NCBI GenBank assembly: GCA_021229015.1
Contig: CM037790.1
Span: 52,385,727-52,449,726, forward strand
Direction of reading: 5' to 3'
Length of the DNA stretch: 64,000 nucleotides
Source of the DNA: Solen grandis
Taxonomy: Eukaryota; Mollusca; Bivalvia; Adapedonta; Solenidae
Numbering within the stretch: the stretch's first letter is position 1; each line of letters opens with the position of its first letter. The position numbers were made by a program, and so were the translations under genes. A model generated the notes under the pieces. The model was not told the origin of the DNA. It did not search any database and saw only the letters and a program-made list of their open reading frames with translations. Shown piece after piece: positions 47,001 through 60,100 of the stretch.

Positions 47001-50000
47001 GCTGAATACTTCTCCATAAAATTGTGATTGCAATACCGGTTTGATACTCACATGTGCTTTCAAGACAGGTCATCAACTGTTCTTGGTCTAATGCATCTCC
47101 ATGTATAGGATAGAGTATATTAAGACATTTTTACAGACAAGAGAAGACCTAAGTGAGTGTAGGTTTCCATTGTCTGGAGAAATATCTTATTATATTCTAT
47201 GCTACTTAGAAGTTTCCCGGTTATAACTAAAATCCAATGCACTGAAGGCGGGACACAATATTCATATTACCCTATTCTCTGTCAATCAAATGTGTCTCGA
47301 CTGTGCGGCAGGCAGGAAAATAATCTGCTAGACATGGAAATGGACGATTACATTCTGTGCAAACAATTAGGGGGTTTTCATGTTACATCAGCATCTGTGA
47401 GTTAAAATTTAAGAGATAGATGAGAAACGTCTCCCCTTATTGACATAATGGATTAATATTTAATGTAAGTTTCACAATGCTATGACTATGATTTACTGCT
47501 TTGACATCAACAGGTGACATGAATGGTGCTATTTCCTACAGTTTGTTGTCTTTTTCTAACTTAAAAGTGCAGTGGTAAAACGCTGGGTCACTGAACCAGA
47601 GGTTATTGATTCGAATCCCGTTTGAGGCAAAATTCGTGTCCGGAACTTTCACAGCATCTGACAGCTAAAATTATGATGAGAGCAAAAACGAAATATTTTA
47701 AATTAATTAATATTTGTGCAAAAGAATGATAGAAAATATGAGAGTTACTTGAGAGGGGGGGGGGGTGAAAGACAAGAGGAAAAAGGGCCTGGAATTAACG
47801 GTCTCTGTGTGATCACAGTTGTAATAACATTCTGGTCAAGAAAGAAAAATGCAGTTTGAGCCAGATGAAGTGTTGAACCAGGGATTCTTAGATACATGTG
47901 TATATAGAATCCCTGGTTGAATAGAAACGAATTAGTTTTTATGTCATCAAAAAGCAACGCCTTGAAGGCTGGGCAAGTTGCACAAGCACAAGCACTTGAA
48001 ACAACGTTCTATTTTGTACATTTAAGAAAGAAAATAGAAAGGTGTTCTATTGAAATAAATTGTGGATAAATTTGAATTTTTAGAGCTTCTGATTACATAC
48101 TTAGGGCAACTTCTACATGAACCAAATTGATAATAGGTAATTTAAAAAACATGAAATCAAGCTGATATAATTACAAAATTTATATCTTGAACTCTATCAA
48201 AGTGTTACCTGACATGCCTGAATAATGTATTAATAAAACATCTGTATTATTTTGATGCGAAACTTTAACACCTGCATGCAAACACAGAATAAATCTAAAT
48301 ACTATTTCCATTTCAGAAATTTGTGCTGTTTCAAAGGTGTCAAAGAAAGAAATTGGCCGTGTTTTCAAACTGATTCTAAAGACTTTAGAGACAAATGTAG
48401 AACTCATAACTACTGGAGATTTTATGGTAAGTTGTTTTTTCTTCAAAGATTTATTTCTTATACAGTTGAAGGGAATTATTTGTGATTGACTGTTGACAAA
48501 CTAACAGACAACATGACTAAAGAATGCCTCCCATTATGTTAATGTGGCATGTATGTGGGTGGCACTTGTCTTTGTATCATCTGAATACTGATTATCACGT
48601 CAAATCTTTAATTACCTTTATAATGTAATTTAAGTGATATAGAGCCACTATGGTCCTATTGTATCCTTACATCTGTAGAGTTTAAAGTTAGCATGCTATA
48701 TTGCTTTCAATATACTCGATGTAAAAAAATAATGATTAAATGTTTTTTCCTTGTTGATAAGAGTACATTTACACTGTAATCAGGTTGAGGAAACCTAACA
48801 GTTCACTTATGGTAGGTCCATGATTCTACCAGGGTGTCTATGCACTCAGGGTCCTCGTCAATCTCTGATTAGCTGGACTTCACTATATGATTGAAATAAC
48901 ATCACTCTGAGGGTAAACCGCAACACAACAACGGCCATGTGATCTGTAACATGCTACAGATCTGTTTGTCCTTTATAAAAAAAAGTCACACTGATTTCAT
49001 TTACAGTCAAGATTTTGTTCAAACTTGGGTCTGTCACCAAAAGTACAAAGGGGAGCCACATACATTGCTCGGAAGGCTGTAGATTTGTACCTAGTTCCTG
49101 GGTGAGTTTAGTCTTTCTAATCTTGATTCTTAGAGCTACATCATTTATACATTCACATATACTATTTCACATTTCATTATGTTATTTAGATCTACAGACT
49201 TTTGAGTCTCGATTAGTATAAAATGTAGGACATAAAGACCTGACCTGTGTTTCATGAACTGTTTCAAAATGAGATTTTCCTTTACTCAAAAACCTGAAGT
49301 TCTCTATCAGTATGCATGTACATGTAATTACGAAAAAAATATGATGAAATTGTAGGCTGTTTTCTTCTAGAAAACTATACTCAGATTCTTCATGTTAGTA
49401 AATAAGGGCAATATTTTTTGTTAAGGATGATCTTAATTTGAAAAGTTTTGTTGAAAGAATGCCTGCCTGTATGGATTATGACAGTAACACTCATACAGTT
49501 AATCCAAAAATACAAATTTAACCGTTTCAGATATCTAAACAACAAAAATCAAATCAAAATACTGGTAACTCTATCTGCCAACATATGAATCTGATTAAAA
49601 CACCATTGTATATTGCTTGATATTCCTTGAAAAAAGGATGTAGACATAGGACAGTCTCCCCACTTCCATTTCCGTTTTCCAGGAGGAGTCCAGTATCTGT
49701 TGCAGCAGCTGCTATCTATATGGCCTCACAAGCATCAGAGGACAAGAAGACACAAAAAGGTATGTGCCATACTTGAAGTCTTTTTTTTGATGCAGTTTGA
49801 CACAGTTCAAATCATGAGACTCCCTCTTTGAAAGTGCAAGAGAAAACCTCAAGAAAGACCAAATTACTGGAGCAGTAACTGAAATTTAACCCAACAATGA
49901 AGTGCTACACAACAATTGTCAATGTTAAGTTTAACTTCCTGAAAATCAACACAAGTTATGAAAATCATGAATGGAGTATTGTAGAATATTTCAGTGAGGA

Positions 50001-50480
50001 AGGTGGAGTGGTTGTATCTATCACAGCAGGTCTGGCAGTATGGGGTGATACTATAGATTGTCCCCAGTCCCAAGTGATCTGATTAGACTTTTCCTTTTAG
50101 TAATAAGTTGTAGATTTAGAATAAATAATCCAGGATGACACTGAACAGGAATGTCTGATTCTGAAATTCTACATCGGTTGAAGACTTTTCTGTAAGGAAT
50201 GTGTGAGATCCTTGCAGAATCTCTCTAAATATGTATGTTAACCCCAGCTGGAGATGTTCTGACAAAGATCATTTAACCTCAGACTTCAGTGTTTAGTAAT
50301 CTAGATTTATGTATTATTTCAGTCACTGCTACTTTTAATGTTTCAGAAATTGGTGACATTGCGGGTGTGGCTGAGGTTACCATAAGGCAGGCTTACAAGT
50401 TGATGTACCCAAAGGCACATGATCTTTTCCCAGAAGACTTTAAATTTGTCACACCTATAGAACAACTACCAACACAATGA
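41038..50480 (+). CDS. GTF2B: Transcription initiation factor IIB (TFIIB), nine exons
   Basis: TFIIB bridges TBP-bound promoter DNA and RNA polymerase II in the nucleus. The exons are 41038-41145, 41586-41667, 42838-42942, 43681-43767, 46242-46371, 48317-48426, 49007-49101, 49683-49759 and 50347-50480. All joins are in frame with GT-AG borders. The product is about 308 residues against 316 in human, so only the start (about 8 residues) is missing. The zinc ribbon has CPQH ... CPEC. The core reads [18 protein letters not shown], and the first cyclin repeat includes [20 protein letters not shown]. The second includes [15 protein letters not shown] and [20 protein letters not shown]. It ends QLPTQ and a stop. 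The linker after DLSTMI is unusual. The first exon should end two bases into a codon. Possible poly(A) signals: 51372-51377 and 53203-53208. Confidence 0.97.
41749..42245. repeat. 41-bp minisatellite, 12 copies, TFIIB intron
   Basis: The near-perfect unit contains TTAGAGTCAATAATTGGATA and TTGAGAGTAGAATGTTAAGG. Units differ mainly at one site (GGATTAG or GGTTTAG); in order A,A,T,T,T,T,A,T,T,A,A,T. It lies between the second and third visible TFIIB exons. Confidence 0.95.
43997..45171 (+). repeat. Segmental duplication, unit 1, TFIIB intron
   Basis: The unit begins CCACATTATTGTGTCTATGG and ends with TACTATGGAGACAGAAGC-like sequence. It contains a complete AGCTCACC-family element (44052-45093) with about five ~145-bp core repeats. 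Confidence 0.85.
44052..45093 (+). mobile_element. AGCTCACC-family element
   Basis: The left end is AGCTCACCTGAGC with a foldback GCTCAGGGTGAGCT. The right end is CTCAGGTGAGC (inverse of the left arm), hairpin AGGGCCA / TCT / TGGCCCT, CTTGTT. The best preserved copy of the family in the window. Non-coding. Confidence 0.8.
45172..46022 (+). repeat. Segmental duplication, unit 2, TFIIB intron
   Basis: Direct repeat of 43997-45171, including host DNA on both sides of the element. It is shorter because it has fewer core repeats and a deletion near the 3' end (around 45790-45860). Confidence 0.85.
45228..45943 (+). mobile_element. AGCTCACC-family element, second copy
   Basis: Same ends as the copy at 44052 (left arm has one change, AGCTCACCTAAGC). 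About three core units. Its flanks match those of the first copy, so it arose by local duplication, not by a separate insertion. Confidence 0.8.
46372..48316. other. TFIIB intron with tRNA-like SINE head and hairpin
   Basis: A tRNA-like segment lies at 47562-47628 (GCAGTGGTAAAACGC; B-box TGATTCGAATCCCG). A run of G occurs at 47756-47765. A perfect 13-bp inverted repeat, AACCAGGGATTCT at 47876-47888 and its inverse at 47906-47918, encloses 17 bases. No exon found here. Confidence 0.6.
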
Positions 50481-51753
50481 GAGGCTGAATTTTATCCATT
50501 GGACCTTTACTTTCAACTTTAATTGTCATTAACTGATTGCAATTCTTTTTATGAAAACATTTTTCTGCTTCTCAAATATGATGCAGATAGAAAAGAGATC
50601 ATGTATACAGAAACATCAATGTCAGCATCCAACAGCTACTTACCTGTATTAAGCAATCGGTTATACTTTTCATTTTATATCTGACCTCCAGTTGGCAGTC
50701 CACTTGGCAAAGCAGTCAACCTGCATAATTCTGTTGAAAGGCAGTTTAAGATAGGGTTGACATTGAGATACTGCTGCCGTTGATGCAATGTGTGGAACTC
50801 TGTGTACAGAGTACATTGACTTAATACAACTGTTGTAGAACAGCAACCTTCATCATAGACTTGCTTGTATAGGTATTTTTTTTAAAAAAAATATTGAAAT
50901 ATTTGCTGATTTTTTCTTTTAAGTACACTGGTCAGATATTTCAGTACGAGATCCATTACTAGAAAAAAAAGTAATATATCTGTGAATGTATGACTGATAC
51001 ATTTGAGATTATATACCCGATTTTTTATAAAAATGTTGGAAGGATGGAAGATTTCTTGTGATCTGCATGAGAATTAAATACTATACTAAGTCAGGATATT
51101 TACTGTTAAAAGATGTACCCTGATCTGGGTCTGCTCTTTTCGAAAGGTGTTAAAACATGTTTTTATGAGGTAAAGGGTTAAGAGACATGTCAACATAATG
51201 ACTTACACAGCTGTAACAGTCATGGTGGTTTGGTACAGTGTCAAAGATGGCAGGGTTATTTTCCTTGTCCTTTCAGAATTCATACTTTCAATGATAAAAC
51301 AAGATCCGGGAATTTACACTGAAATAATCAAAATAGGTAAATTCTGATTGAAGACTTTTTCATTAATTAAAAATAAAGTATAACTTCCGTGTCAGACTGT
51401 AACACTGAAAACTGGAACAGCATACTTTACTTGAACACATTTAATGGTCTGGCAAAACTTTCCTTAATTCTTTATTGTTCCACCTAAGATGCGTCAAACA
51501 CTGATAGCTGGAACTCCCGAACTAAATGTCCGGCCCCAGGGTGCAAGTGCTTTGCTTTCACACCTATTGGTCGAACCAATAAACACCCTACATGTGATGA
51601 TCCCTGGCGGATTTAATTTCAACCTGCATTGCAACATGTTTTTCACACATTTTGAGATTGGCACCTTCATGTTGCATTTTTATCATTGTCATGTGCTACT
51701 GTTACTTGTTTCATTTGAGCTGATATTTATGTCATCTGATATATCAGTATTTG

Positions 51754-51791
<38 letters not shown>

Positions 51792-53265
51792 TGCAAAAGA
51801 AAAAGTTAACAGAGTATGTAGAAATGTTACAACCCGCATGTAGGCCAATGTATGTATATGAAATACATGTATATCATCATTGATGTTTGTGCTTTGATAA
51901 TTGATTTTGTCAGCTGCTGTTTTATGGATTTATATGTTTTAAAAGAATATCAGAATGACAAAGATAAGTTTATTTTATTTAATGTTACCTGCAATGTTAT
52001 TTCTCCAATGTTAAGATACAAAAACAATTATCTACTTAAATCGATCAGTTCTATAAGACAGCTTTATAAATAATCATATCTTTTGAAGACAGGTATGTTT
52101 ATCATTATAACCATGGTTAGGTCGAACCACTGATGACAAGAACTAATTGTTCTTCCCTTAGCCTGTTTGAGTTAAAAAAAATAAATAAAAAAATAAAATG
52201 AAATCAGATGTTCAAACGTTATTAAGTATCAAGGCAGTGAGGATGTCCATTTTTTTCCCTTTCAAATTACAGTAGAACCTCGTTAAAAAGAAGTCCTTGG
52301 GACCAAGCTGAAAAGTTAAAAATAATGATTATTTGGATTAAAAATCTGATGGAAATTTCAGTTTGTGTGGATGCGTATCTGCGTTTTCATTATTGGAGCC
52401 TATCATGAAAATAGTTATGCCGTGAAAACCCTCTATTAAGTGTATATATATATATATACTATTTGAAAGTTATGAAAAGTAATAAAAATAGTTCATGATC
52501 TACTGAGATGCTTCTGATTGACATAATCGTTTAAACATGTCATTATAGTGATACATATTATTATTGCCAATCAGCTGCTTCAGGTAGCCTTTCATGCTGC
52601 TGACGAACGCGATTATATTGAATGTACTCAAGATCTGACACCTGGGTTTATCTGCTTGCGCGTGTATATTATGTAACCTATCAGACATTTATTAGCAAAA
52701 ATCCGGTTGGACACACATTGCCCAACCCAATCTCGAAAAGAGGTGTGAAAACTTCATCACTCCAGGCGCCGCTGCAAAATAAACTGGTAACTGACCTGGA
52801 TATAATTGTAGATGAGGACAATAATTAGTTCACGAAAATTTATGAAAATTGACTTCGAAATAAAAATACTTATATATACTTATATAGCTAAAAAAGCGAA
52901 AAAGCGAAATTCAGATTGAACATTTTTAGTTAAAATAAGAAAAGGAAGAAATCGGGACCGAAAATAAACTTTGAAATGGCGAGGAATTCGGTTTAATATT
53001 TTTCAAAGAATTTATTGTCCCAGAGAGATTGCACTTTAGTTTGCAATATGGCATGGTTTTATATCCTGAACAAATTGTATAGATAAAGGCTGGCCCTCTG
53101 ATGACATATTGATATAAACAATCATGCAGGCTTTGTTTTGTATGGATTTTGTAATGTCTTAATTATGTGTGTCAGTGATTTGAAACAAAGTGACTGTTGA
53201 CCAATAAAACATATCAATGTTTTCCCTTTCTTTGTTATCCTATACTGTTCCAGGTAGATGTATTT
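50481..53265. other. TFIIB 3' untranslated region and downstream DNA
   Basis: No further coding exon recognised. Possible poly(A) signals AATAAA at 51372 and 53203, a long T run near 51758-51790, and a short TA repeat near 52443-52459. Confidence 0.5.
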
Positions 53266-53954
53266 TTACCCCATGATATTTGGGGTGAAAGAGAAAACTA
53301 TACGGAAATTTATCAACATGATTATTAGGTAAGCAGAAAGAGAAAATGACACAAATTGTACGGATGCATAATACACTATCACTCGGGGAAGGTCGGATAA
53401 CAATGAACAGGGAAACTTACACACGAAGAGTGAACAGGGAAACTTATACATGAAGAGAAGATCTGCCTGACACATCCAAAAACTGCATCTTTTCTAAAAA
53501 ATTTCTGCACAACACACATCTCCTACCTACAGATACACTTGTCAAAGCAAGATCTGAAATACTGCTGTGGAATCGTACAGATTTATAGAACTACTTTCTA
53601 TATGTTAAATCTAAAACCCATTTTCTTGCTTACAAGAAAGGGAATATATCTTTAAAATATGAAGATCTATAATGATAAGTGAGTATATAAATATTTATGA
53701 AGAGGGAAGGCAAAAAAACATTTTATGGGGAAAAAAGTCCGGTGTCGGTTCAAAGTATGGGGTTCTCTTGATCAAACTCACACACTCAGATCCTTGAGGA
53801 ATCGGAGTAGAAATATTTAAATTGAGCTTGAGCTCTTATTTTTGTAGTTTCAGAAATCAATACACCAGTGTTTATCTGGGATCTCACAAGTTTCTTGTAT
53901 TTTAACTGAAATCAATTCAGAATCTTACTTTAACATGACATGAACCCCATTCCA

Positions 53955-54090
53955 GAAAGTAGCCCAGTGGAAGCATACATGACTAGAGATATGAAGGTTG
54001 TGGGTTTCAACCCCTGGTGGAGACTAGAATCTTTTATAAACCTTCCTGGGCACAAAGTACTGGTCCAACCCAGGGTAACTGTACAAATGT
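53955..54090 (+). repeat. tRNA-derived SINE fragment
   Basis: The head has AGCCCAGTGGAAGCATAC and a B-box-like GTGGGTTTCAACCCC, followed by a body with CACAAAGTACTGGTCCAACC. Confidence 0.5.
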
Positions 54091-54332
54091 TTCCGAACTG
54101 ATGCAAAAAGAATTGAAGTTAAATACTTGAGGGGTAAATTTTATGAGTTGGAATGCTTGATTTAAATGGTACTCCTGGCAAAACCAGGCTGAGGAACATT
54201 ATCATACTAGTGTAAGCCCCATAATTATGAATTACTGTGAAAAGATCATACAGCTGCACCTGGCATTACGACTACAAATCCGTACTGTTTTAATTTTAGA
54301 ATCTACTGTCAAGGCCATGGAATTTTAATTGT

Positions 54333-54460
54333 ATAGTGACATCCAGCTAATAACAAGTGGATGAAGACCCATAGTGCACAGTGGCACTAAGGTAGAACCA
54401 CAGACCAACTGCAACCAAGTGGAAAGTTTCACACATGAAAAATCTGAGAACCTAACCAGG
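54333..54460 (-). repeat. SINE body fragment
   Basis: Plus-strand TAGTGACATCCAGCTAATAA and GGTAGAACCACAGACC match the body of the SINE at 5055-5295. The tRNA head is missing. Confidence 0.6.
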
Positions 54461-54689
54461 GAGCTTGGTTTTAAGCAAATACTGTTTAAGCTTTGAATAA
54501 AAGGAGTCACTGCTAAGAATAGAATATATTAAATTTTATTCTAGACTGACAAGATTAAAAAGATAACAATGAAAATTATGTCCATAATCAACAAAAATAT
54601 ACATGAATACTAAAGTACATATCTCAAATCAAAATACAATGCCATTATAGACTGCAAATGTTATTATCAATAATTTAGAGCACCTTGAA

Positions 54690-54970
54690 ATTTATGCTTT
54701 ATAATCAGGCAGAAATCAGACAAAATCTGACTTGACAAGTAACTGGTGTTGCACGCAACACCTGAGTCCCTTACCGGTGAGGTGCATAATTTTTCCATTA
54801 CCATAGCAACCAGAATTTTAGTCTGAGAAAAAAAAACAAAGGTGCAGAGTCTCCATATTGCCATCAATTTATATACCAAGTTTCATAATATCTTAAATAG
54901 TTTTTAAGTTATTGTGGGATCCTGATTTCCAGACTGACAGACGGATGGACAGAGGGCAAACCTATAAACT
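54690..54970 (-). mobile_element. TCCCTAC-family element, reverse orientation
   Basis: Minus-strand reading matches 7108-7366 (ATAGGTTTGCCCTCTG). The 3' end has GTAAGGGACTC, a perfect hairpin GGTGTTGC / GT / GCAACACC and AGTTACTTGT, better preserved than at 7108. Confidence 0.65.
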
Positions 54971-55225
54971 AAAAAGAATTAATACTGGTAACCTTTCAGC
55001 TGACGTCTCAAAACAATGATCAAACATTTGTGTATATAACATACATTTTGAATAGCATTTGCACTACCTAGTGTAAAATTTTTCCGTGTTTTAAATGCAC
55101 ATGATTTTAGGTGTAAAATACTGCCAAATAACAACTTTACTCAGACATTTAAATGTGTAAGTTGACTCCAATGGATGAACTGTTTTCTATTACAATGTCA
55201 TAAATGAGAAAGCATGTAAATTAAA

Positions 55226-56530
55226 AAGAGGGCCATGATGGCCCTGAATCACTCACCTGAAAAATATTGTCCTCAATGCCAATAATTGTATTACAAGTCA
55301 TACTGAATACATAATTCATGCAAAAGTACAGCAAGATCATCTAAAATCAACATAAAAACTGTACCTGCCATCCAAACTTTGAAGGTCATGGCTCTAACAA
55401 GTCTATATAAAATCAAGTAACACATAGGGCAGGGTCTATTCTGACACCAGGGCCATGATTTGAACATACTTGGTTGAGGTCCACAGCATCTTAATTCCAG
55501 GCTTTGAGAATTCTAAGTAGAACATCTTTTGAAGATTTTCCTATACAAGTATGTAAAATCAAGTGACCCCTAGGGTGGAGCCAATTTTGACCCCAGGGCC
55601 ATGATTTGATCAAAATTTGTAGATGTTCATTAAGCCATGTTACCAAATATCTAAACTCTAGGTCTAGTGGTTTCTGGTAAGAAGATTTTTTTTTTTTTTT
55701 TTTTTTCTAATATAAGTCTATGTAACATCAAGTGACCCTAAAGATGGGGCCAATTTTGACCCCACGGCCATGAACAAACTCAGAAAAGATCTAATAGTCC
55801 ATGTTACACACCAAACAAGTAAACTCCAGGCCTTGTGGTTGCTGAGATCTTTTGAGGGTTTTCCTATACAAGTCTATGTAAAATAAAGTGACCCTTGCGG
55901 CGGGGCCATATTGACTCCAGGGCCATGATTTGAACAAACTTTGTAGAAGTCTACTAGGCCATGTTACACACCAAATATCTAAACTCTAGGCCTTGTGGTT
56001 TCTGAAAAGAAGATTTTTCTAGTTTTTCCTAATTAAATCTATGTAAAATCAAATTACCCTGGAGCTGGGCCAATTTCAACCCTAGGGTTATGATTTGAAC
56101 AAACTTGGTAAAGGTCCATAAGACAAAGCCATACACTAATTATCTAAGCTCTAGGCCTTGCGGTTTCGAAGATTGCACTTTAAAAATCTATTTTTGACTT
56201 GACTGAGTTTACCTTTGCCTTGACAGTATTTCAGTCATATAGCAACATCCAGCTAATTACAGGTGGAGGTGGAGGCATCTGGGTTAAACCACCGACCTAC
56301 CGCAAACCAGCTGGAAGGAAAATCTATTTTTAGCTCCTATGACCTAGATATGCAACGGACCGGAACCAATTGAACAACTTGTAGAGCTTCATGCAAGGAA
56401 CATCCCAGGCAATTTTCATAAAATTTAGCCAAGTGGTTTAGGAGGAGATTGTTTAAAGAAAATTGTTGATGCCTGACACATGCACAGATGCCAGACAAAA
56501 AGCGATCACAATAGCTCACCATGAGCACAC
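55226..56530 (-). mobile_element. AGCTCACC-related element, reverse orientation
   Basis: Its minus-strand 3' end is at 55226-55262: CAGGTGAGTGATTC, hairpin AGGGCCATCATGGCCCT and CTCTTTTT. The 5' end near 56510-56530 has CATGGTGAGCTATTG. Five or so ~150-bp cores carry plus-strand phrases such as AGGGCCATGATTTGAACA. A SINE body is inserted at 56225-56320. Confidence 0.68.
56225..56320 (-). repeat. SINE body nested in element
   Basis: Plus-strand CATATAGCAACATCCAGC and AACCACCGACCTACCGC match the 5055-5295 SINE. It interrupts the element at 55226-56530, so it inserted later. Confidence 0.65.
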
Positions 56531-57119
56531 ATTATACCTTGGGTATAAAACCACATAGATAATTATGCATGCACATAAGTATAAAATATACTTTCTAAAA
56601 TACCATTGTACATATATATCTAAATGTTCAATTATAACAATTAAAGACCAATTACAAAATGTAAAATCAAAATACAAGAGTACAAGTTTTTAACAAGAAA
56701 TATGTTACAAAAATATAAGAACAATAAACCATTGTAAAATAGAACAACTAGAACAACGCAAGAGAATAAATCTACAATATTTAGAAACCTACTTAAAAAT
56801 AAATCATATCTTTGATTACATGTTTAAGATTTTTTTACAAAAATAGCAAAAAGAAATGTCACCTCAATATGTATATAGATTTTCTATCTGTTTGTCTTCA
56901 TCTTCAAAACTTCAGTCAAACCTTTACCTTTTAGTTACAACATATAGCACCATGTTTGGCAAAAGGCAAATAAGACTAAAAGCCTCTGAACATGTTAACA
57001 GTATAACCCTGTCATCTTGACTGTACTAATGAGAAGCATCACTAGAGACCTGTCCAGCTGAAAGTTTCATGTTCTACCCTGCTTCATAACTTCCTGAGAC
57101 AGTAAGTACATGTAGCTGG

Positions 57120-60100
57120 TCATATGAAGATGCTAATACAGAATACAAAGAATGCCACAAACACAATGTAGAAGAGCAGGAAGCCTAACTGTGTGTCATC
57201 CTCCAGCCCCAAGGGCCTTGTCCTGAGTGGTGCTAGGGTGCGGTCCCACTGAGTCATGATGGCTCGCCTGGCCCCTGACCACGCCCCGGGCCCATGGAGA
57301 CGATACTGGTACGGGGTGCAAGGTCCAAACACAACCTTTTTCAGCAGCTCCGGGTCAGTAAATAGCAGCTTCCCTGTAAATATCAGACTGATGTTGATTC
57401 AAATTTTTTTTAAGTTGAACTAAATATTTTATTTTAGGAATAATGGTAGACAGCCATGAAGTGACCATTTGTGTAAAAAGAAATTAAATTCTACCCACTG
57501 GCTCCATAGAAAAAGAATTTTGAAATTTTCTGTATAGAGCTATATAAGACTAGAACTCCACGAGTCGGATGTGTCGCCTGACGATGACTTATCTGTTAAC
57601 AGTAAAGATGACAGTTTGTCACTTTCTTTTAAGGATGAGGTATTAATGCGCAATGATGTTGCCATCAAACAGAGAAAGGCTTATAATGATCAAATAAAAA
57701 ATGTAAGGACTATTATAACTACCTAACAAGTATAATGAAATAGATTACCTTTTTGTTGTTAAACCCTTTTAACATACATATCAAGTCTCAAGTCGTTCAA
57801 ACTTATGGTGAAAAAGTTATGCACCAGACAAGAAATGCTCAAAGAAAATCTATCAAAGGGGAATAACTCAAAAAGCACACAAGGTTGAGTTTTGTTTCTT
57901 GTGCACTGCACTACTGGTCATTGCAAGAAACATACATATCAAGTCTCAAGTCATTCAAACTTATGGTGAAAAAGTTATGCTCGGGACAAGGAGATGGGGC
58001 CACGGCTGCCGCCGACAAAAGTAACTCCTATAACCACAAAAACTACCTGACCCCCTAGGGGCCTCATTTTTCAAGAGATTGAATTTATTTTAGCAATAAT
58101 GGCAGACATCCATAAGGTGACTACTATACATGACAAAAGAAATTTAATTCTAAGCATTGCTTTCATAGAGGAAGAATTTTGATATTTTTTTTTATTTTCA
58201 GTATATAAGAAAGGGGCCTCATTTTTCAAAGGATCAACTTTTTTCAAGCAATCATGGTAAACAGCCATGAGATGACCATTTGTGCTGAATGACCATTCGT
58301 GTTGAATGAAATTATATTCTGACCATTGGCTTCATAGAAGAAAAAAAATTGAAATTTTCTTTACAGAGTAAATAAGGAAACTACAAGACCCCCTAGGGGC
58401 CTCACTTTTCAGGGGATCGACTTTATTTTAGGAATCCTGGTAGAGATTTATGTGACCATTAATGCCAAAGGAAAATAAATTTTGACCACTGGTTTTAGAG
58501 GATCAGATTTTTGAAGTTTTTAAAGTAAAATTCTGTTGGCTTCCATGGCAACCACAGTTCTGCATGGATAAAGTTTATTTTGACAACTTTTGTGATGGGC
58601 CATCCAATAATCATTCATGCCAAGTTTCATCAATTTCTACCCAGTAGTTTCAGAGATGTCGTTTAAAGCAAACTGTTGATGATTACAAACAACACACAAC
58701 AGATGATGACGGACGATCACAATAGCTTACTTTGAGCATGTTGTGCTCTGATGAGCTAAAAAGGAAGCACTTAATCATTTAAAGATAAATATTTTTGCTG
58801 CTTTTAAAATCAAAATAAGTTTTTCAGTCTGCTCAAGATTTTAATATGTAAAATTATAACCTTAATGTCCTTGACTTCAACATCTCAGTACCCTACAGCT
58901 GATCTGGTATTCCACTGTTGGGTTTCATTAAGGATACACATTCACAATTTAATAAGTATCTAAAACCTACTGAGATTTGGCTGATTGCTGTTGATTCTTG
59001 CCAGTTCATCCATAAACTGAACATAGTCCACCTGTATTGTATGCCGCTGGGATTTGATGTAGCGTGAGGCCATCTCTGTCTTCTTCCTCCTAATATCCTC
59101 CCATATCACTGACTTCTCTGGCAAGCGTACCTCTCCCTAGGGTAACACATTCATTTTGATATCTACAATCTTTTCATTTACTGATGATTTTGTTAATCTA
59201 TTCTGCAAATTTAATTATGGTCACAATTATTCAAATATGTCAGACACTACATATAATGCTTTTCAAATGTAAAATAACTTTGGACATGCAATAATTAGAA
59301 AAATTCTATCAGTTGTATATTCAAATCATTCCCTTTGAATCAAAATTACCTTCATCCTTTATTGAGTATGGAATGAGGAAATGTGTCTCTGCAACACTGA
59401 TGCCCCTCTGGCATAATATGTTGGTCACAACCAAAAGTTTCCTTGTATTTTTAAAAAAAAAAAAATTGATATATATTTGTATGAAGTTTCATGATGATGT
59501 GATGTCATCTTCATAGAAAAAAAGCATAAACACAAAGGTAAACCTGACGCAGAACAACAAATTTCACTATGCTCATTGAACCATAAAATATAGGTCACAG
59601 CCCAATTTTTTTTTAATTAAATAGTTTATATCATGATGTACATGTGTACCAAGTTTCATTTTGATGAGACGTCATCTTCATAGAAAAAAAAGCTTAATCA
59701 CAAAGGTAAACCTGAGGTGTGACAGTTAACGAAAGAACGAAGGCAGGAACAAATGGATGGTTGCAAAGACCGAAAACCTATATATCCAGCAGCGCACACA
59801 AATGAACACATCTTCATCTGATACTAATCTTTACCCATCTCTCCTAATACTTACAAAATAAAGAAATAATAACTGCATAGTATTTCTTACTCTATCAAAC
59901 AAACTGCAAGTATCACAAATACATGGAGGAAACATGGTTTAAATATTGCATAAAGGTCCCATAGCCATCTGAGTAAGTGTTGCTATATTGAATATTCATT
60001 TAGTATGGGATCTGTTATTACATTCAGGCAGGGGCTATTTAGTACAGTAATATTATTGGGTTCATAGAATGACAATTTAATCTAACTATTTAATAAACAA

